NCBI GenBank assembly: GCA_947652855.1 | Contig: CANTEO010000083.1 | Location: forward strand, 1-7,940 | From: an uncultured Roseburia sp. | Lineage (GTDB): Bacteria; Bacillota; Clostridia; Lachnospirales; Lachnospiraceae | Direction of reading: 5' to 3' | Length of the DNA stretch: 7,940 nt | Part shown: positions 1 to 6,371 of the stretch, one piece after another | Numbering within the stretch: position 1 is the first letter of the stretch | Layout of the letters: every line of letters starts with the position of its first letter | The notes under the pieces: generated by a model | Told to the model about the DNA's origin: nothing | Databases searched by the model: none | The model's input: only the letters and a program-made list of their open reading frames with translations | Position numbers and translations under genes: made by a program

Positions 1-1
1 G

Positions 2-676
2 ATGCACGTTCTCGTAAAGGGGATGAGTAAGTGTTGGCGACGGTTCTTGATTAAGAAGGACAAGGAGAAATTTGAGCAGTTCGTCAATTTCCTGACAATC
101 AATGTGTCTGAATTTTACCGAAATCCTGAGCAGTGGCGGCATATGGAAGATAAGATCATTCCAGAATTGATTCAAAGATTTGGAAAGAATTTAAAGGTCT
201 GGAGCGCGGCCTGCTCTACGGGAGATGAGCCGTATTCGCTTGTGATGGCGTTTTCCAGGCATTTGCCGTTAAATCAGATCAAGGTGATTGCGACGGACAT
301 CGACAAACAGGTGATTGACACCGCCCGAATGGGACTCTACAACGAGAAAAGCATCGTGGGCGTCCCGGCGGACTTCAAACGGAAGTATTTCACGAAAGTG
401 GGCAGGTCATTCCAGATTTCCAATGAGATTAAATCCCGCGTGGAGTTTAAGGAGCATAACCTTTTAAAAGACGCCTATCCGAGCGGATGCCATTTGATTG
501 TGTGCCGCAATGTGCTGATTTATTTTACGGAAGAGGCCAAAGAGGATGTTTACAGAAAATTTAATCAGGCGCTTACGAAGGACGGCATCTTGTTTATCGG
601 GAGCACGGAACAGATTTTGAATTACAGGGACTTGAATTTTGACCGGAAAAATGCGTTTTTCTTTAATAAAATTTAA
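2..676 (+). CDS. cheR: CheR-type chemotaxis protein methyltransferase, 5' part missing
   Basis: Methylates glutamate side chains of chemoreceptors with S-adenosylmethionine (SAM), acting in the cytoplasm on receptor tails. In the visible 224 residues, LTINVSEFYRNPEQW (31-45) is the family motif at the junction to the catalytic domain. WSAACSTGDEPYS (67-79) is the SAM-binding loop, ATDID (97-101) the acidic strand end, HNLL (152-155) and CRNVLIYF (168-175) later methyltransferase motifs, and GSTE (200-203) the last strand. CheR proteins usually have about 260-290 residues, with a helical domain of some 70 residues first. Here only about 30 residues precede the junction, and the first 17 do not look like that domain. 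The ATG at base 2 lacks a visible ribosome site, so it is probably an internal codon and the gene begins outside the window. No other chemotaxis gene is visible. The family call is firm; the start is not. Confidence 0.9.
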   Translation: MHVLVKGMSKCWRRFLIKKDKEKFEQFVNFLTINVSEFYRNPEQWRHMEDKIIPELIQRFGKNLKVWSAACSTGDEPYSLVMAFSRHLPLNQIKVIATDIDKQVIDTARMGLYNEKSIVGVPADFKRKYFTKVGRSFQISNEIKSRVEFKEHNLLKDAYPSGCHLIVCRNVLIYFTEEAKEDVYRKFNQALTKDGILFIGSTEQILNYRDLNFDRKNAFFFNKI

Positions 677-694
677 GTTTGCTTAGAGACATGG

Positions 695-727
695 AAACGG
701 AGCCTGGCATCAGTCAGGCTCCGTTTT
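695..727. terminator. Bidirectional Rho-independent terminator between convergent genes
   Basis: A perfect 12-bp stem (695-706 with 715-726, AAACGGAGCCTG on the left arm) encloses an 8-base loop. On the + strand it ends in TTTT (724-727), 18 bases after the cheR stop. On the - strand the stem ends in TTT, and the stop codon of the YprB-like gene (726-728) overlaps the stem base. One hairpin therefore appears to end both genes. The T-runs are short, so termination may be incomplete on the - strand. Confidence 0.85.
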
Positions 728-1844
728 ATGATGCAGGAAACGGATCTGCCTGCTTGAGGAATAGTTTTAAAAGATGCGAGGCGTAGCGGCGCAAGGCCGC
801 GGAATCGGACAGGAGGCTTTCGTTTGCCTCAAAATACGACAGCCTGGATTTTTTGCCGGGATACAGACAGGGCGTGAACAGCGTGTCGTATTGTGGCAGG
901 AAGTCGCCTGTCCGCTTACTGTAGCAGGTGGCGGCTGTCGCTTTTTTCCGATGCGCAGAGTTCATGAAGGAGGCGACGCTTTTATGGATGGCAATGTCTT
1001 CCTCTGGCAGATAGTAATAGTCTTTATAATTTTCGTAATAGTATTTCAGCTCGCCGTGGCGCATCGTTACGGACAGCTGCGCAACCTCATCCTGGCAAAT
1101 CAGGCTGCAGAGGGTTTTCCGGCAGTGAACCGGCTTTGGGAACGGCGCGGGGGCGTTTAGCAGAAGCAGAAGCTCCGTCGCGTCTAGGCTTTCCTGATAT
1201 GGCCGGTAACGGTGAAACGAGGCGGAGCTTACGACGACGGGATTTGTGAAGAAATCAGCGTATGAGAGCAGGGGGAGCAGGCCGGTCATGCCGACGACAT
1301 CTTCGTAGTTATGCAAAAGAAGCAGGGTTTCCGAGTGGGGATCCTGATTTTTTTCGTATGCTTCATAAACCGGGATTAAGTTTCCGCCAGTGCAGGCGTC
1401 TGTTCGGGATATGCCTAAGAATGCCTCTACGGATTTTTGTTTTTTGTTGGGCAGATGGAATAGATGGAAATAGTTTCCCATAAGCTTATACAAGTCCATG
1501 TGATCGAAAGCGTCCCAATCGTTTTTGATTCCGCAAGCCGTTTCTCTTGCTTTTAGGAACGGGAGGTCGAAGGCAAGGCCGTTGAATGTGACAAGCGTGC
1601 GCGCCGAGCTTAATTTTTGGAAGAATGCCGTTAAGATCAGCGGCTCTTCTGTGCGGCTTTCGGCCAAAAACTGCCAGACGATAAGGCTGTCCCCTTTGCG
1701 CAGGGCAAGGCCGATTAAGTATACGAAAGAGCGCTTGGGGGATAGGCCAGTCGTCTCGATGTCATAGAATGCGTAAGACGCAAGGAATCGGCGCCTCACC
1801 TCGGGGCCGCCTGGAATGGGGATGGTTTTTTGCAGTAGTTTCAT
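726..1844 (-). CDS. YprB-like ribonuclease H-fold (DEDD) exonuclease-type protein
   Basis: A 372-residue soluble protein whose N-terminal half matches the YprB/RNase H-like exonuclease domain, a DEDD-type metal-dependent nuclease fold. Motifs in order are YDIETTGL (27-34, metal ligands D28 and E30), TFNGLAFDLPFL (86-97, D93), HMDLYKL (115-121) and LHNYEDVVGM (177-186, D182). Histidine H178 sits four residues before the last aspartate, where DEDDy enzymes have tyrosine. All four acidic residues are present, so the protein should be active. The region after about residue 200 has no motif I recognise; it is rich in leucine and tyrosine and its last 20 residues look helical. The ATG at 1842-1844 is preceded on the - strand by AGAAAGGA (1850-1857), 5 bases away, which supports this start. 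The gene is divergent from rnf and alone on its strand. The substrate is unknown; nucleic-acid processing is inferred from the fold only. Confidence 0.85.
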   Translation of the reverse strand: MKLLQKTIPIPGGPEVRRRFLASYAFYDIETTGLSPKRSFVYLIGLALRKGDSLIVWQFLAESRTEEPLILTAFFQKLSSARTLVTFNGLAFDLPFLKARETACGIKNDWDAFDHMDLYKLMGNYFHLFHLPNKKQKSVEAFLGISRTDACTGGNLIPVYEAYEKNQDPHSETLLLLHNYEDVVGMTGLLPLLSYADFFTNPVVVSSASFHRYRPYQESLDATELLLLLNAPAPFPKPVHCRKTLCSLICQDEVAQLSVTMRHGELKYYYENYKDYYYLPEEDIAIHKSVASFMNSAHRKKATAATCYSKRTGDFLPQYDTLFTPCLYPGKKSRLSYFEANESLLSDSAALRRYASHLLKLFLKQADPFPAS

Positions 1845-1860
1845 GGCTGTCCTTTCTGTC

Positions 1861-1934
1861 CGCTTGTGAAGCGTCTGATGGTTCCTGTTCCTTATGGTTA
1901 CGGGCGAAACGATGATGCGGCTAGCCCCGCCCGT
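1861..1934 (-). other. Possible structured 5' leader of the YprB-like gene
   Basis: If transcription starts near 1998, the - strand transcript carries about 150 untranslated bases. Two inverted repeats lie in it. ACGGGCG (1900-1906) pairs with CGCCCGT (1928-1934), with an inner palindrome GGCTAGCC (1919-1926). A compact hairpin, CGCTT (1861-1865) with AAGCG (1869-1873), lies four bases upstream of the ribosome site. Neither has a T-run in the - direction, so they are not terminators. No known riboswitch was recognised. Confidence 0.3.
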
Positions 1935-2004
1935 TCTTTCTGTGATTTAGGATATGGCGCAGCCAGATCCAATCAGTGCAAAGGCCCGAGCGGAACTGCT
2001 GCTA

Positions 2005-2013
2005 ATTATAACA
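2005..2013 (-). promoter_or_regulatory. Predicted extended -10 promoter for the YprB-like gene
   Basis: Read on the - strand, TG (2013-2012), one base, then a perfect TATAAT (2010-2005) form an extended -10 element. No good -35 lies at 16-18 bases; TTTACA (2038-2033) is present but 22 bases away. The expected start is near 1998, about 150 bases before the ATG. The call rests on consensus match in an AT-rich gap. Confidence 0.55.
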
Positions 2014-2031
2014 TAAAAAAAGAAAATTAGT

Positions 2032-2060
2032 CTGTAAAAATCGACATTATATGATATAAT
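2032..2060 (+). promoter_or_regulatory. Predicted promoter of the rnf operon
   Basis: A perfect TATAAT (2055-2060) is preceded by TGA (2052-2054), giving an extended -10 element. CTGTAA (2032-2037), at 17-base spacing, is a weak -35. The A/T-rich stretch 2004-2030 just upstream could act as an UP element. Transcription should start near 2067, leaving a 5' leader of about 55 bases before rnfC. No Rex-type or other dyad operator was found around it. Confidence 0.7.
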
Positions 2061-2121
2061 GAAAAAGATAGAAATTTTTATTTTAAATTCATAAAATCTG
2101 AAAGAAAGTGGGGCACGAAAA

Positions 2122-3441
2122 ATGGGTTTGATGACATTTAAGGGCGGCGTCCATCCATACGATGGCAAGGATTTGTCGAAGGATAAGCCAATCCGAGAAT
2201 TGTTACCCAAGGGTGAGCTGGTTTATCCGCTGTCGCAGCATATCGGGGCGCCGGCAAGTCCGATTGTCGCTGTGGGCGACGCTGTCTTAAGGGGTCAGAA
2301 AATCGCCGAAGCAGGCGGGTTTGTCTCTGCGCCGATTTATGCGTCCGTATCGGGTACGGTAAAGGCGATTGAGCCGCGCCGCGTGACCGTGGGCGACATG
2401 GTGAAATCCATCGTGATTGAGAGCGATGGGGAGATGAAAGAGACGGAGTACAAAAAGACGGAGAATGTCGCGTCCCTTTCCAATGAGGAGATTATTGGAA
2501 AGATTAAAGAGGCCGGGGTCGTGGGCATGGGCGGGGCAGGATTTCCGACGCACGTGAAGCTGTCTCCGAAGGAGCCGGGCAAGATTGAATATATTATCGC
2601 AAACTGCGCGGAGTGCGAGCCGTATTTGACTTCGGATTACCGCAGGATGGTGGAGCAGCCGGAGAAGCTTGTCGCGGGGATGAAGATTGTGCTTCAGATG
2701 TTCCCGAAGGCGAAGGGCGTGTTTGGCATAGAGGACAACAAGCCCGACTGCATCGCGAAGCTCACTGAGCTTGTGAAGGATGAGCCGCGCATGGAGGTTG
2801 CGGCCTTAAAGACGAAGTACCCGCAGGGCGGCGAGCGTCAGTTGATCTATGCGGTGACGAAGCGCTCGATCAATTCCAGGATGCTCCCGGCGGACGCAGG
2901 CTGCATCGTGGACAATGTGGAGACGCTTGTGGCGGTCTACAACGCAGTCGCGCTTGGACAGCCTGTGATGAACCGCATTTTCACCGTGACGGGCGACGCG
3001 GTTGCCGATCCGCAGAACTTTTATATTTGCATTGGGACAAATTATAAGGAGCTTTTGGACGCGGCGGGCGGCTTGAAGACGGAATGTGAGAAGATGATCG
3101 CCGGGGGGCCGATGATGGGGTTCGCCATGTTTGGCCTGGATGTGCCGACGACAAAGACGACGTCTTCCCTGCTTTGCTTTACGAAGGATGAGGCGGCGGC
3201 GTTTGAAAGCACTGCGTGCATCAACTGCGGACGCTGCGTGGAGGCGTGCCCTGAGCTTTTGGTGCCTTCCAGGCTTGCGGACTATTCTGAGCGCGGCCAA
3301 GGAGACGTGTTTGAGAAATGGCACGGCCTAGAGTGCGTGGAGTGCGGCAGCTGCAGCTATGTCTGCCCGGCGAAGCGGCCGTTGGCGCAGTCGGTCAAGA
3401 CGATGAAGAAGCAGGTTTTGGCGGCGAAGAGAAAAAAATAG
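2122..3441 (+). CDS. rnfC: Rnf complex subunit RnfC (NADH/NAD+ site, two 4Fe-4S clusters)
   Basis: Peripheral cytoplasmic subunit of the Rnf complex where NAD+ is reduced; the family carries FMN in a domain related to NuoF/Nqo1. The 439 residues start with the RnfC N-terminal sequence FKGGVHP (6-12). The flavin/nucleotide region follows, with VVGMGGAGFPTHVK (133-146) and NCAECEPYLTSDYR (161-174), then YPQGGERQLIYAVTKR (233-248) and an SLBB-like region near 255-310. Two ferredoxin motifs close the protein: C366, C369, C372, C376 and C405, C408, C411, C415. The length is typical for short clostridial RnfC, without the long repeat tail of proteobacterial forms. The ATG at 2122 has GGGG (2110-2113) 8 bases upstream; a second in-frame ATG at 2131 is possible. 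It is the first gene of the operon, with 42 bases to rnfD. Confidence 0.97.
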   Translation: MGLMTFKGGVHPYDGKDLSKDKPIRELLPKGELVYPLSQHIGAPASPIVAVGDAVLRGQKIAEAGGFVSAPIYASVSGTVKAIEPRRVTVGDMVKSIVIESDGEMKETEYKKTENVASLSNEEIIGKIKEAGVVGMGGAGFPTHVKLSPKEPGKIEYIIANCAECEPYLTSDYRRMVEQPEKLVAGMKIVLQMFPKAKGVFGIEDNKPDCIAKLTELVKDEPRMEVAALKTKYPQGGERQLIYAVTKRSINSRMLPADAGCIVDNVETLVAVYNAVALGQPVMNRIFTVTGDAVADPQNFYICIGTNYKELLDAAGGLKTECEKMIAGGPMMGFAMFGLDVPTTKTTSSLLCFTKDEAAAFESTACINCGRCVEACPELLVPSRLADYSERGQGDVFEKWHGLECVECGSCSYVCPAKRPLAQSVKTMKKQVLAAKRKK

Positions 3442-3470
3442 CCTGAATTGTTACAATAAACAGAAAGAAA

Positions 3471-3476
3471 GAGGTG
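3471..3476 (+). promoter_or_regulatory. Ribosome binding site that selects the GTG start of rnfD
   Basis: GAGGTG lies 1 base before an ATG at 3478 but 7 bases before the in-frame GTG at 3484. Seven bases is the normal distance, so initiation at GTG is favoured. Confidence 0.65.
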
Positions 3477-3483
3477 TATGTTT

Positions 3484-4425
3484 GTGAGCGAGTTGTTTCA
3501 TGTATCGTCCTCACCGCACGTCCGTTCTAAGGACACCAGCAGCCGGATTATGCTGTATGTCATCCTGGCATTGCTGCCAACGGCGTGCTTTGGGGTTTAT
3601 AATTTTGGTTACCGGGCGCTGATCCTGATTCTTGTCACGGTTGCGTCCTGCGTGGCGAGTGAGTGGGCGTTTGAGAGGATTGTACATAAAAAAAGCACAA
3701 TTAATGACTTCAGCGCGGTCGTGACGGGCCTTCTTCTGGCCTTAAACCTCCCGGCGACGCTGCCCTGGTGGGAGGCCGTGATAGGCGGCGTGTTCGCGAT
3801 TGTCATTGTGAAGATGATGTTTGGCGGCTTGGGGCAGAACTTCATGAACCCGGCGCTTGGCGCGCGGTGCTTTTTGTTGATTGCGTTTGCCGCGGACATG
3901 ACGAATTTTGCCATTGAGGCGTATTCCGGGGCGACGCCGCTTGCCGCGATGCGCAACGGCGAGGCGGTGAACACAATGGATCTGCTGATTGGAAGGACGG
4001 CGGGGACCATCGGGGAGACTTCGGCCGTAGCGATCTTAATCGGCGCGGTGTTTTTGATTTTGATGGGCGTGATTGACCTTCGGATTCCCGGGACGTATAT
4101 CGTCACGTTTGTCGTGTTCCTTCTTTTGTTCAGCGGCCATGGATTTGACGCGAATTACATCACGGCGCAGCTTTGCGGCGGCGGGCTGATGCTTGGCGCG
4201 TTCTTCATGGCGACGGACTATGTCACGTCCCCCATCACGCCGGCTGGAAAAATCCTCTTTGGCGTCTGCCTTGGCGTTTTGACGGGGCTGTTCCGTATGT
4301 TCGGGGCGAACGCGGAGGGCGTGTCGTTCGCGATTATCTTAAGCAACCTTTTGGTTCCGATGATTGAGAAGATTACGGTGCCAAGGGCGTTTGGTCTGGT
4401 GAAGGAGGGGAAAAAGCATGAATAA
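3484..4425 (+). CDS. rnfD: Rnf complex membrane subunit RnfD (covalent flavin)
   Basis: Integral membrane subunit related to NqrB, carrying a covalently bound FMN in the electron path across the membrane. Read from GTG 3484 it has 313 residues and begins MSELFHVSSSPHVRSKDTSS, the usual RnfD N-terminus; an upstream ATG at 3478 would add two residues but is too close to the ribosome site. The flavinylation motif SGATPLA (148-154) places FMN on T151, encoded by 3934-3936. GGLGQNFMNPALGAR (114-128) is another family hallmark. Many hydrophobic segments follow one another (about 23-58, 78-110, 125-140, 177-217, 225-242, 255-292). The gene overlaps rnfG by 8 bases (4418-4425), implying translational coupling. 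Flavin attachment needs an ApbE enzyme encoded elsewhere. Confidence 0.96.
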   Translation: MSELFHVSSSPHVRSKDTSSRIMLYVILALLPTACFGVYNFGYRALILILVTVASCVASEWAFERIVHKKSTINDFSAVVTGLLLALNLPATLPWWEAVIGGVFAIVIVKMMFGGLGQNFMNPALGARCFLLIAFAADMTNFAIEAYSGATPLAAMRNGEAVNTMDLLIGRTAGTIGETSAVAILIGAVFLILMGVIDLRIPGTYIVTFVVFLLLFSGHGFDANYITAQLCGGGLMLGAFFMATDYVTSPITPAGKILFGVCLGVLTGLFRMFGANAEGVSFAIILSNLLVPMIEKITVPRAFGLVKEGKKHE

Positions 4426-5026
4426 GAAGATTGTGCATGACGCCCTGATCTTGACGGCGTTCACGCTTGTGCTTGGATTTGTCTTGGGCCTGGTCTATGA
4501 GATCACAAAGGAGCCGATTGCCGCTGCGGACGCCGCGACGGCGCAGGCGGCGTACAGCAAGGTCTTTGCGGACGCGGAAAGCTTTGAGGCGTATGAGGGC
4601 TTTGACAAAGAGGCGGCGGCTTCTTTGATGGAGGAGCAGGGCTTTAACGATGAGATTACGGATGTGCAGACGGCCAAGGACGGCAGCGGCAACAGCTTGG
4701 GCTATGTCATCACCGTGACGGCTAAGGACGGCAGCCAGGCGAACATCACGTTTTCTGTCGGCATACAAATGGACGGGACGGTCAACGGCTATTCCATCAC
4801 GAGCATCGCTGAGACGCCGGGCCTTGGCGACAAGGCGAAGAACGAGGAGTTTTCCGGCCAGTTTCAGGGAAAGCAGGCGGACAGCTTTACCGTTGTGAAG
4901 CAGGCTCCGGCCTCAGACAGCGAGATCGAGTCGATTTCCGGGGCGACGATTACGTCCAGGGCGATGACGAACGGCGTGAACGCCTGCATGGCATATTTTA
5001 AGAGTGCATTGGAAGGGGGAGCGTGA
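4418..5026 (+). CDS. rnfG: Rnf complex subunit RnfG (membrane-anchored flavoprotein)
   Basis: Flavoprotein with one N-terminal membrane anchor (about 7-27) and an extracytoplasmic FMN-binding domain, related to NqrC; it relays electrons on the outer face of the membrane. In 202 residues, ETPGLGDKA (132-140) and ESISGATITSRAM (171-183) are the FMN-binding hallmarks, with T177 (codon 4946-4948) as the flavinylated threonine. The region 34-70 is alanine and acid rich and probably helical. The ATG at 4418 lies inside the end of rnfD and has a strong ribosome site, AAGGAGGGG (4402-4410), 7 bases upstream. The stop (5024-5026) lies just before the rnfE start. Confidence 0.95.
   Translation: MNKKIVHDALILTAFTLVLGFVLGLVYEITKEPIAAADAATAQAAYSKVFADAESFEAYEGFDKEAAASLMEEQGFNDEITDVQTAKDGSGNSLGYVITVTAKDGSQANITFSVGIQMDGTVNGYSITSIAETPGLGDKAKNEEFSGQFQGKQADSFTVVKQAPASDSEIESISGATITSRAMTNGVNACMAYFKSALEGGA
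5013..5020 (+). promoter_or_regulatory. Ribosome binding site that selects the ATG start of rnfE
   Basis: AAGGGGGA lies 8 bases before ATG 5029 but only 2 bases before the in-frame GTG at 5023. This favours ATG 5029, so rnfE begins 2 bases after the rnfG stop rather than overlapping it. Confidence 0.65.
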
Positions 5027-5028
5027 GG

Positions 5029-5721
5029 ATGAATAAATATATGGAACGTCTGACGAACGGATTAATCAAAGAGAACCCTACGTTTGTCCTGATGCTTGGG
5101 ATGTGCCCTACGCTTGCCGTCACGACGGCCGCGATGAACGGGCTTGGCATGGGGCTTTCCACGACGCTGGTTTTGGTATTTTCAAACCTGTTGATTTCCG
5201 CTTTCCGAAAAGTGATACCGGACGGCGTGCGCATGCCGGCGTTTATCGTCATTGTGGCATCGCTTGTGACGGTGGTGGAGTTTTTAATGAAGGCGTACAC
5301 GCCGGATCTGGCGGTGCAGCTTGGCGTTTACATTCCGCTCATCGTCGTGAACTGCATTATCTTAGGCCGCGCGGAGAGCTATGCGTCGAAGAATCCGGTG
5401 ACGCCCTCTATCTTTGACGGGATCGGCATGGGCCTTGGGTTTACGTTTGGCTTAACCTGCATCGGAATCATCCGTGAGATCCTTGGGGCGGGGCAGATTT
5501 TTGGCGTGCAGTTCCTCTCTTTGGATTGGTTTACGCCAATCACGATTTTCGTCATGGCGCCGGGCGCGTTCCTTGTGCTGGCGTTTCTCGTCGCGATTAT
5601 GAACATCGTCAGGGAGAAGATGGAGAAAAAGGGCAAGCCGCTTGCGGCTCCATCCGGCTGCTTAACCGGCGACTGCGCGCACTGCGGACAGTCTGCGATG
5701 TGCACTGGAAAGAAATCATGA
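5029..5721 (+). CDS. rnfE: Rnf complex membrane subunit RnfE with cysteine-rich C-terminal tail
   Basis: Six-helix membrane protein, paralogous to RnfA and related to NqrD. In structures of Rnf and NQR the pair holds a 2Fe-2S cluster in the membrane centre. From ATG 5029 it has 230 residues. The N-terminus NGLIKENPTFVLMLGMCPTL (10-29) and VVNCIILGRAESYASKNP (107-124) are family hallmarks; C26 and C109 are the likely cluster ligands. The last helix ends near 193, followed by a basic stretch (REKMEKKGK, 195-203) that suggests a cytoplasmic tail. That tail has four cysteines, C211, C216, C219 and C225, outside the core fold; see findings. A hairpin and 46 bases separate it from rnfA. Confidence 0.95.
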   Translation: MNKYMERLTNGLIKENPTFVLMLGMCPTLAVTTAAMNGLGMGLSTTLVLVFSNLLISAFRKVIPDGVRMPAFIVIVASLVTVVEFLMKAYTPDLAVQLGVYIPLIVVNCIILGRAESYASKNPVTPSIFDGIGMGLGFTFGLTCIGIIREILGAGQIFGVQFLSLDWFTPITIFVMAPGAFLVLAFLVAIMNIVREKMEKKGKPLAAPSGCLTGDCAHCGQSAMCTGKKS

Positions 5722-5738
5722 CAGCTGCGGTGGCTGTC
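5720..5738 (+). other. Small hairpin between rnfE and rnfA
   Basis: GACAGC (5720-5725) pairs with GCTGTC (5733-5738) around a 7-base loop, starting at the last bases of the rnfE stop. It is followed by TTAAAATAAG rather than a T-run, so it is not a convincing terminator. It could stabilise or mark a processing point in the mRNA. Confidence 0.35.
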
Positions 5739-5767
5739 TTAAAATAAGAATAGGGGGATAGGTGCAG

Positions 5768-6343
5768 ATGAAAACATTATTATTGATTGCCATCGGCTCA
5801 GCGGTCGTCAACAATGTCGTGCTAAGCCAGTTCCTTGGCATCTGCCCGTTTTTGGGCGTTTCCAAGAAGACGGAGACTGCCGCCGGGATGGGCGGGGCCG
5901 TAATTTTCGTCATTGGCATTGCGTCTTTCGTGACTTCGTTGATTTATAAATTTATCCTAACGCCCACAGACACGCAGTACCTGCAGACGATTGTGTTCAT
6001 TCTCGTCATTGCGGCGCTGGTGCAGTTTGTGGAGATGTTTTTGAAGAAATCCATGCCGGCCCTGTACCAAAGCCTTGGCGTGTACCTTCCGTTGATTACG
6101 ACGAACTGCGCGGTGCTTGGCGTGGCGTTAACGAACGTCACGAAGGAGTACGGCATTTTGGAAAGCGTCGTGAACGGGCTTGCGACGGCGTTCGGGTTCT
6201 TTCTCGCCATCTGCATTATGGCTGGAATCCGCGAGAAGATTGAATATAACGATATCCCAAAACCGTTTCAGGGGACGGCGATTGTGCTGATTACGGCATG
6301 CCTGATGTCCATAGCGTTTATGGGGTTCTCAGGAATGATTTAA
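5768..6343 (+). CDS. rnfA: Rnf complex membrane subunit RnfA
   Basis: Six-helix membrane protein paralogous to RnfE and related to NqrE, inserted with opposite topology. The two share the membrane 2Fe-2S cluster in known structures. The 191 residues from ATG 5768 match the usual length of about 190. VVNNVVLSQFLGICPFLGVS (13-32) and LPLITTNCAVLGVAL (107-121) are hallmarks; C26 and C114 are the likely ligands and align with C26 and C109 of RnfE. An in-frame GTG at 5762 would add two residues, but AGGGGG (5752-5757) is 10 bases from the ATG and only 4 from the GTG, so the ATG is preferred with moderate certainty. The rnfB gene follows after 28 bases. Confidence 0.96.
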   Translation: MKTLLLIAIGSAVVNNVVLSQFLGICPFLGVSKKTETAAGMGGAVIFVIGIASFVTSLIYKFILTPTDTQYLQTIVFILVIAALVQFVEMFLKKSMPALYQSLGVYLPLITTNCAVLGVALTNVTKEYGILESVVNGLATAFGFFLAICIMAGIREKIEYNDIPKPFQGTAIVLITACLMSIAFMGFSGMI

Positions 6344-6371
6344 GGGCGATAATGCGAGGAGGAAAGAGAAG

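Noticed and set aside
774..1767. Open frames on the + strand opposite the YprB-like gene
   Set aside because: They are antisense to a gene with clear nuclease motifs, have no ribosome sites, and their translations show no family features.
2071..2090. AT-rich imperfect inverted repeat in the rnfC leader
   Set aside because: GAAATTT and AAATTC pair with a bulge and only A-T pairs; expected by chance in such AT-rich sequence.
1947..2210. A - strand open frame spanning the rnf promoter and the start of rnfC
   Set aside because: It covers the AT-rich promoter gap and yields phenylalanine/isoleucine-rich text without a family signature.
2806..3324. A 172-residue - strand open frame inside rnfC
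   Set aside because: Arginine- and histidine-rich translation typical of the antisense of GC-rich codons; rnfC has intact motifs across the same bases.
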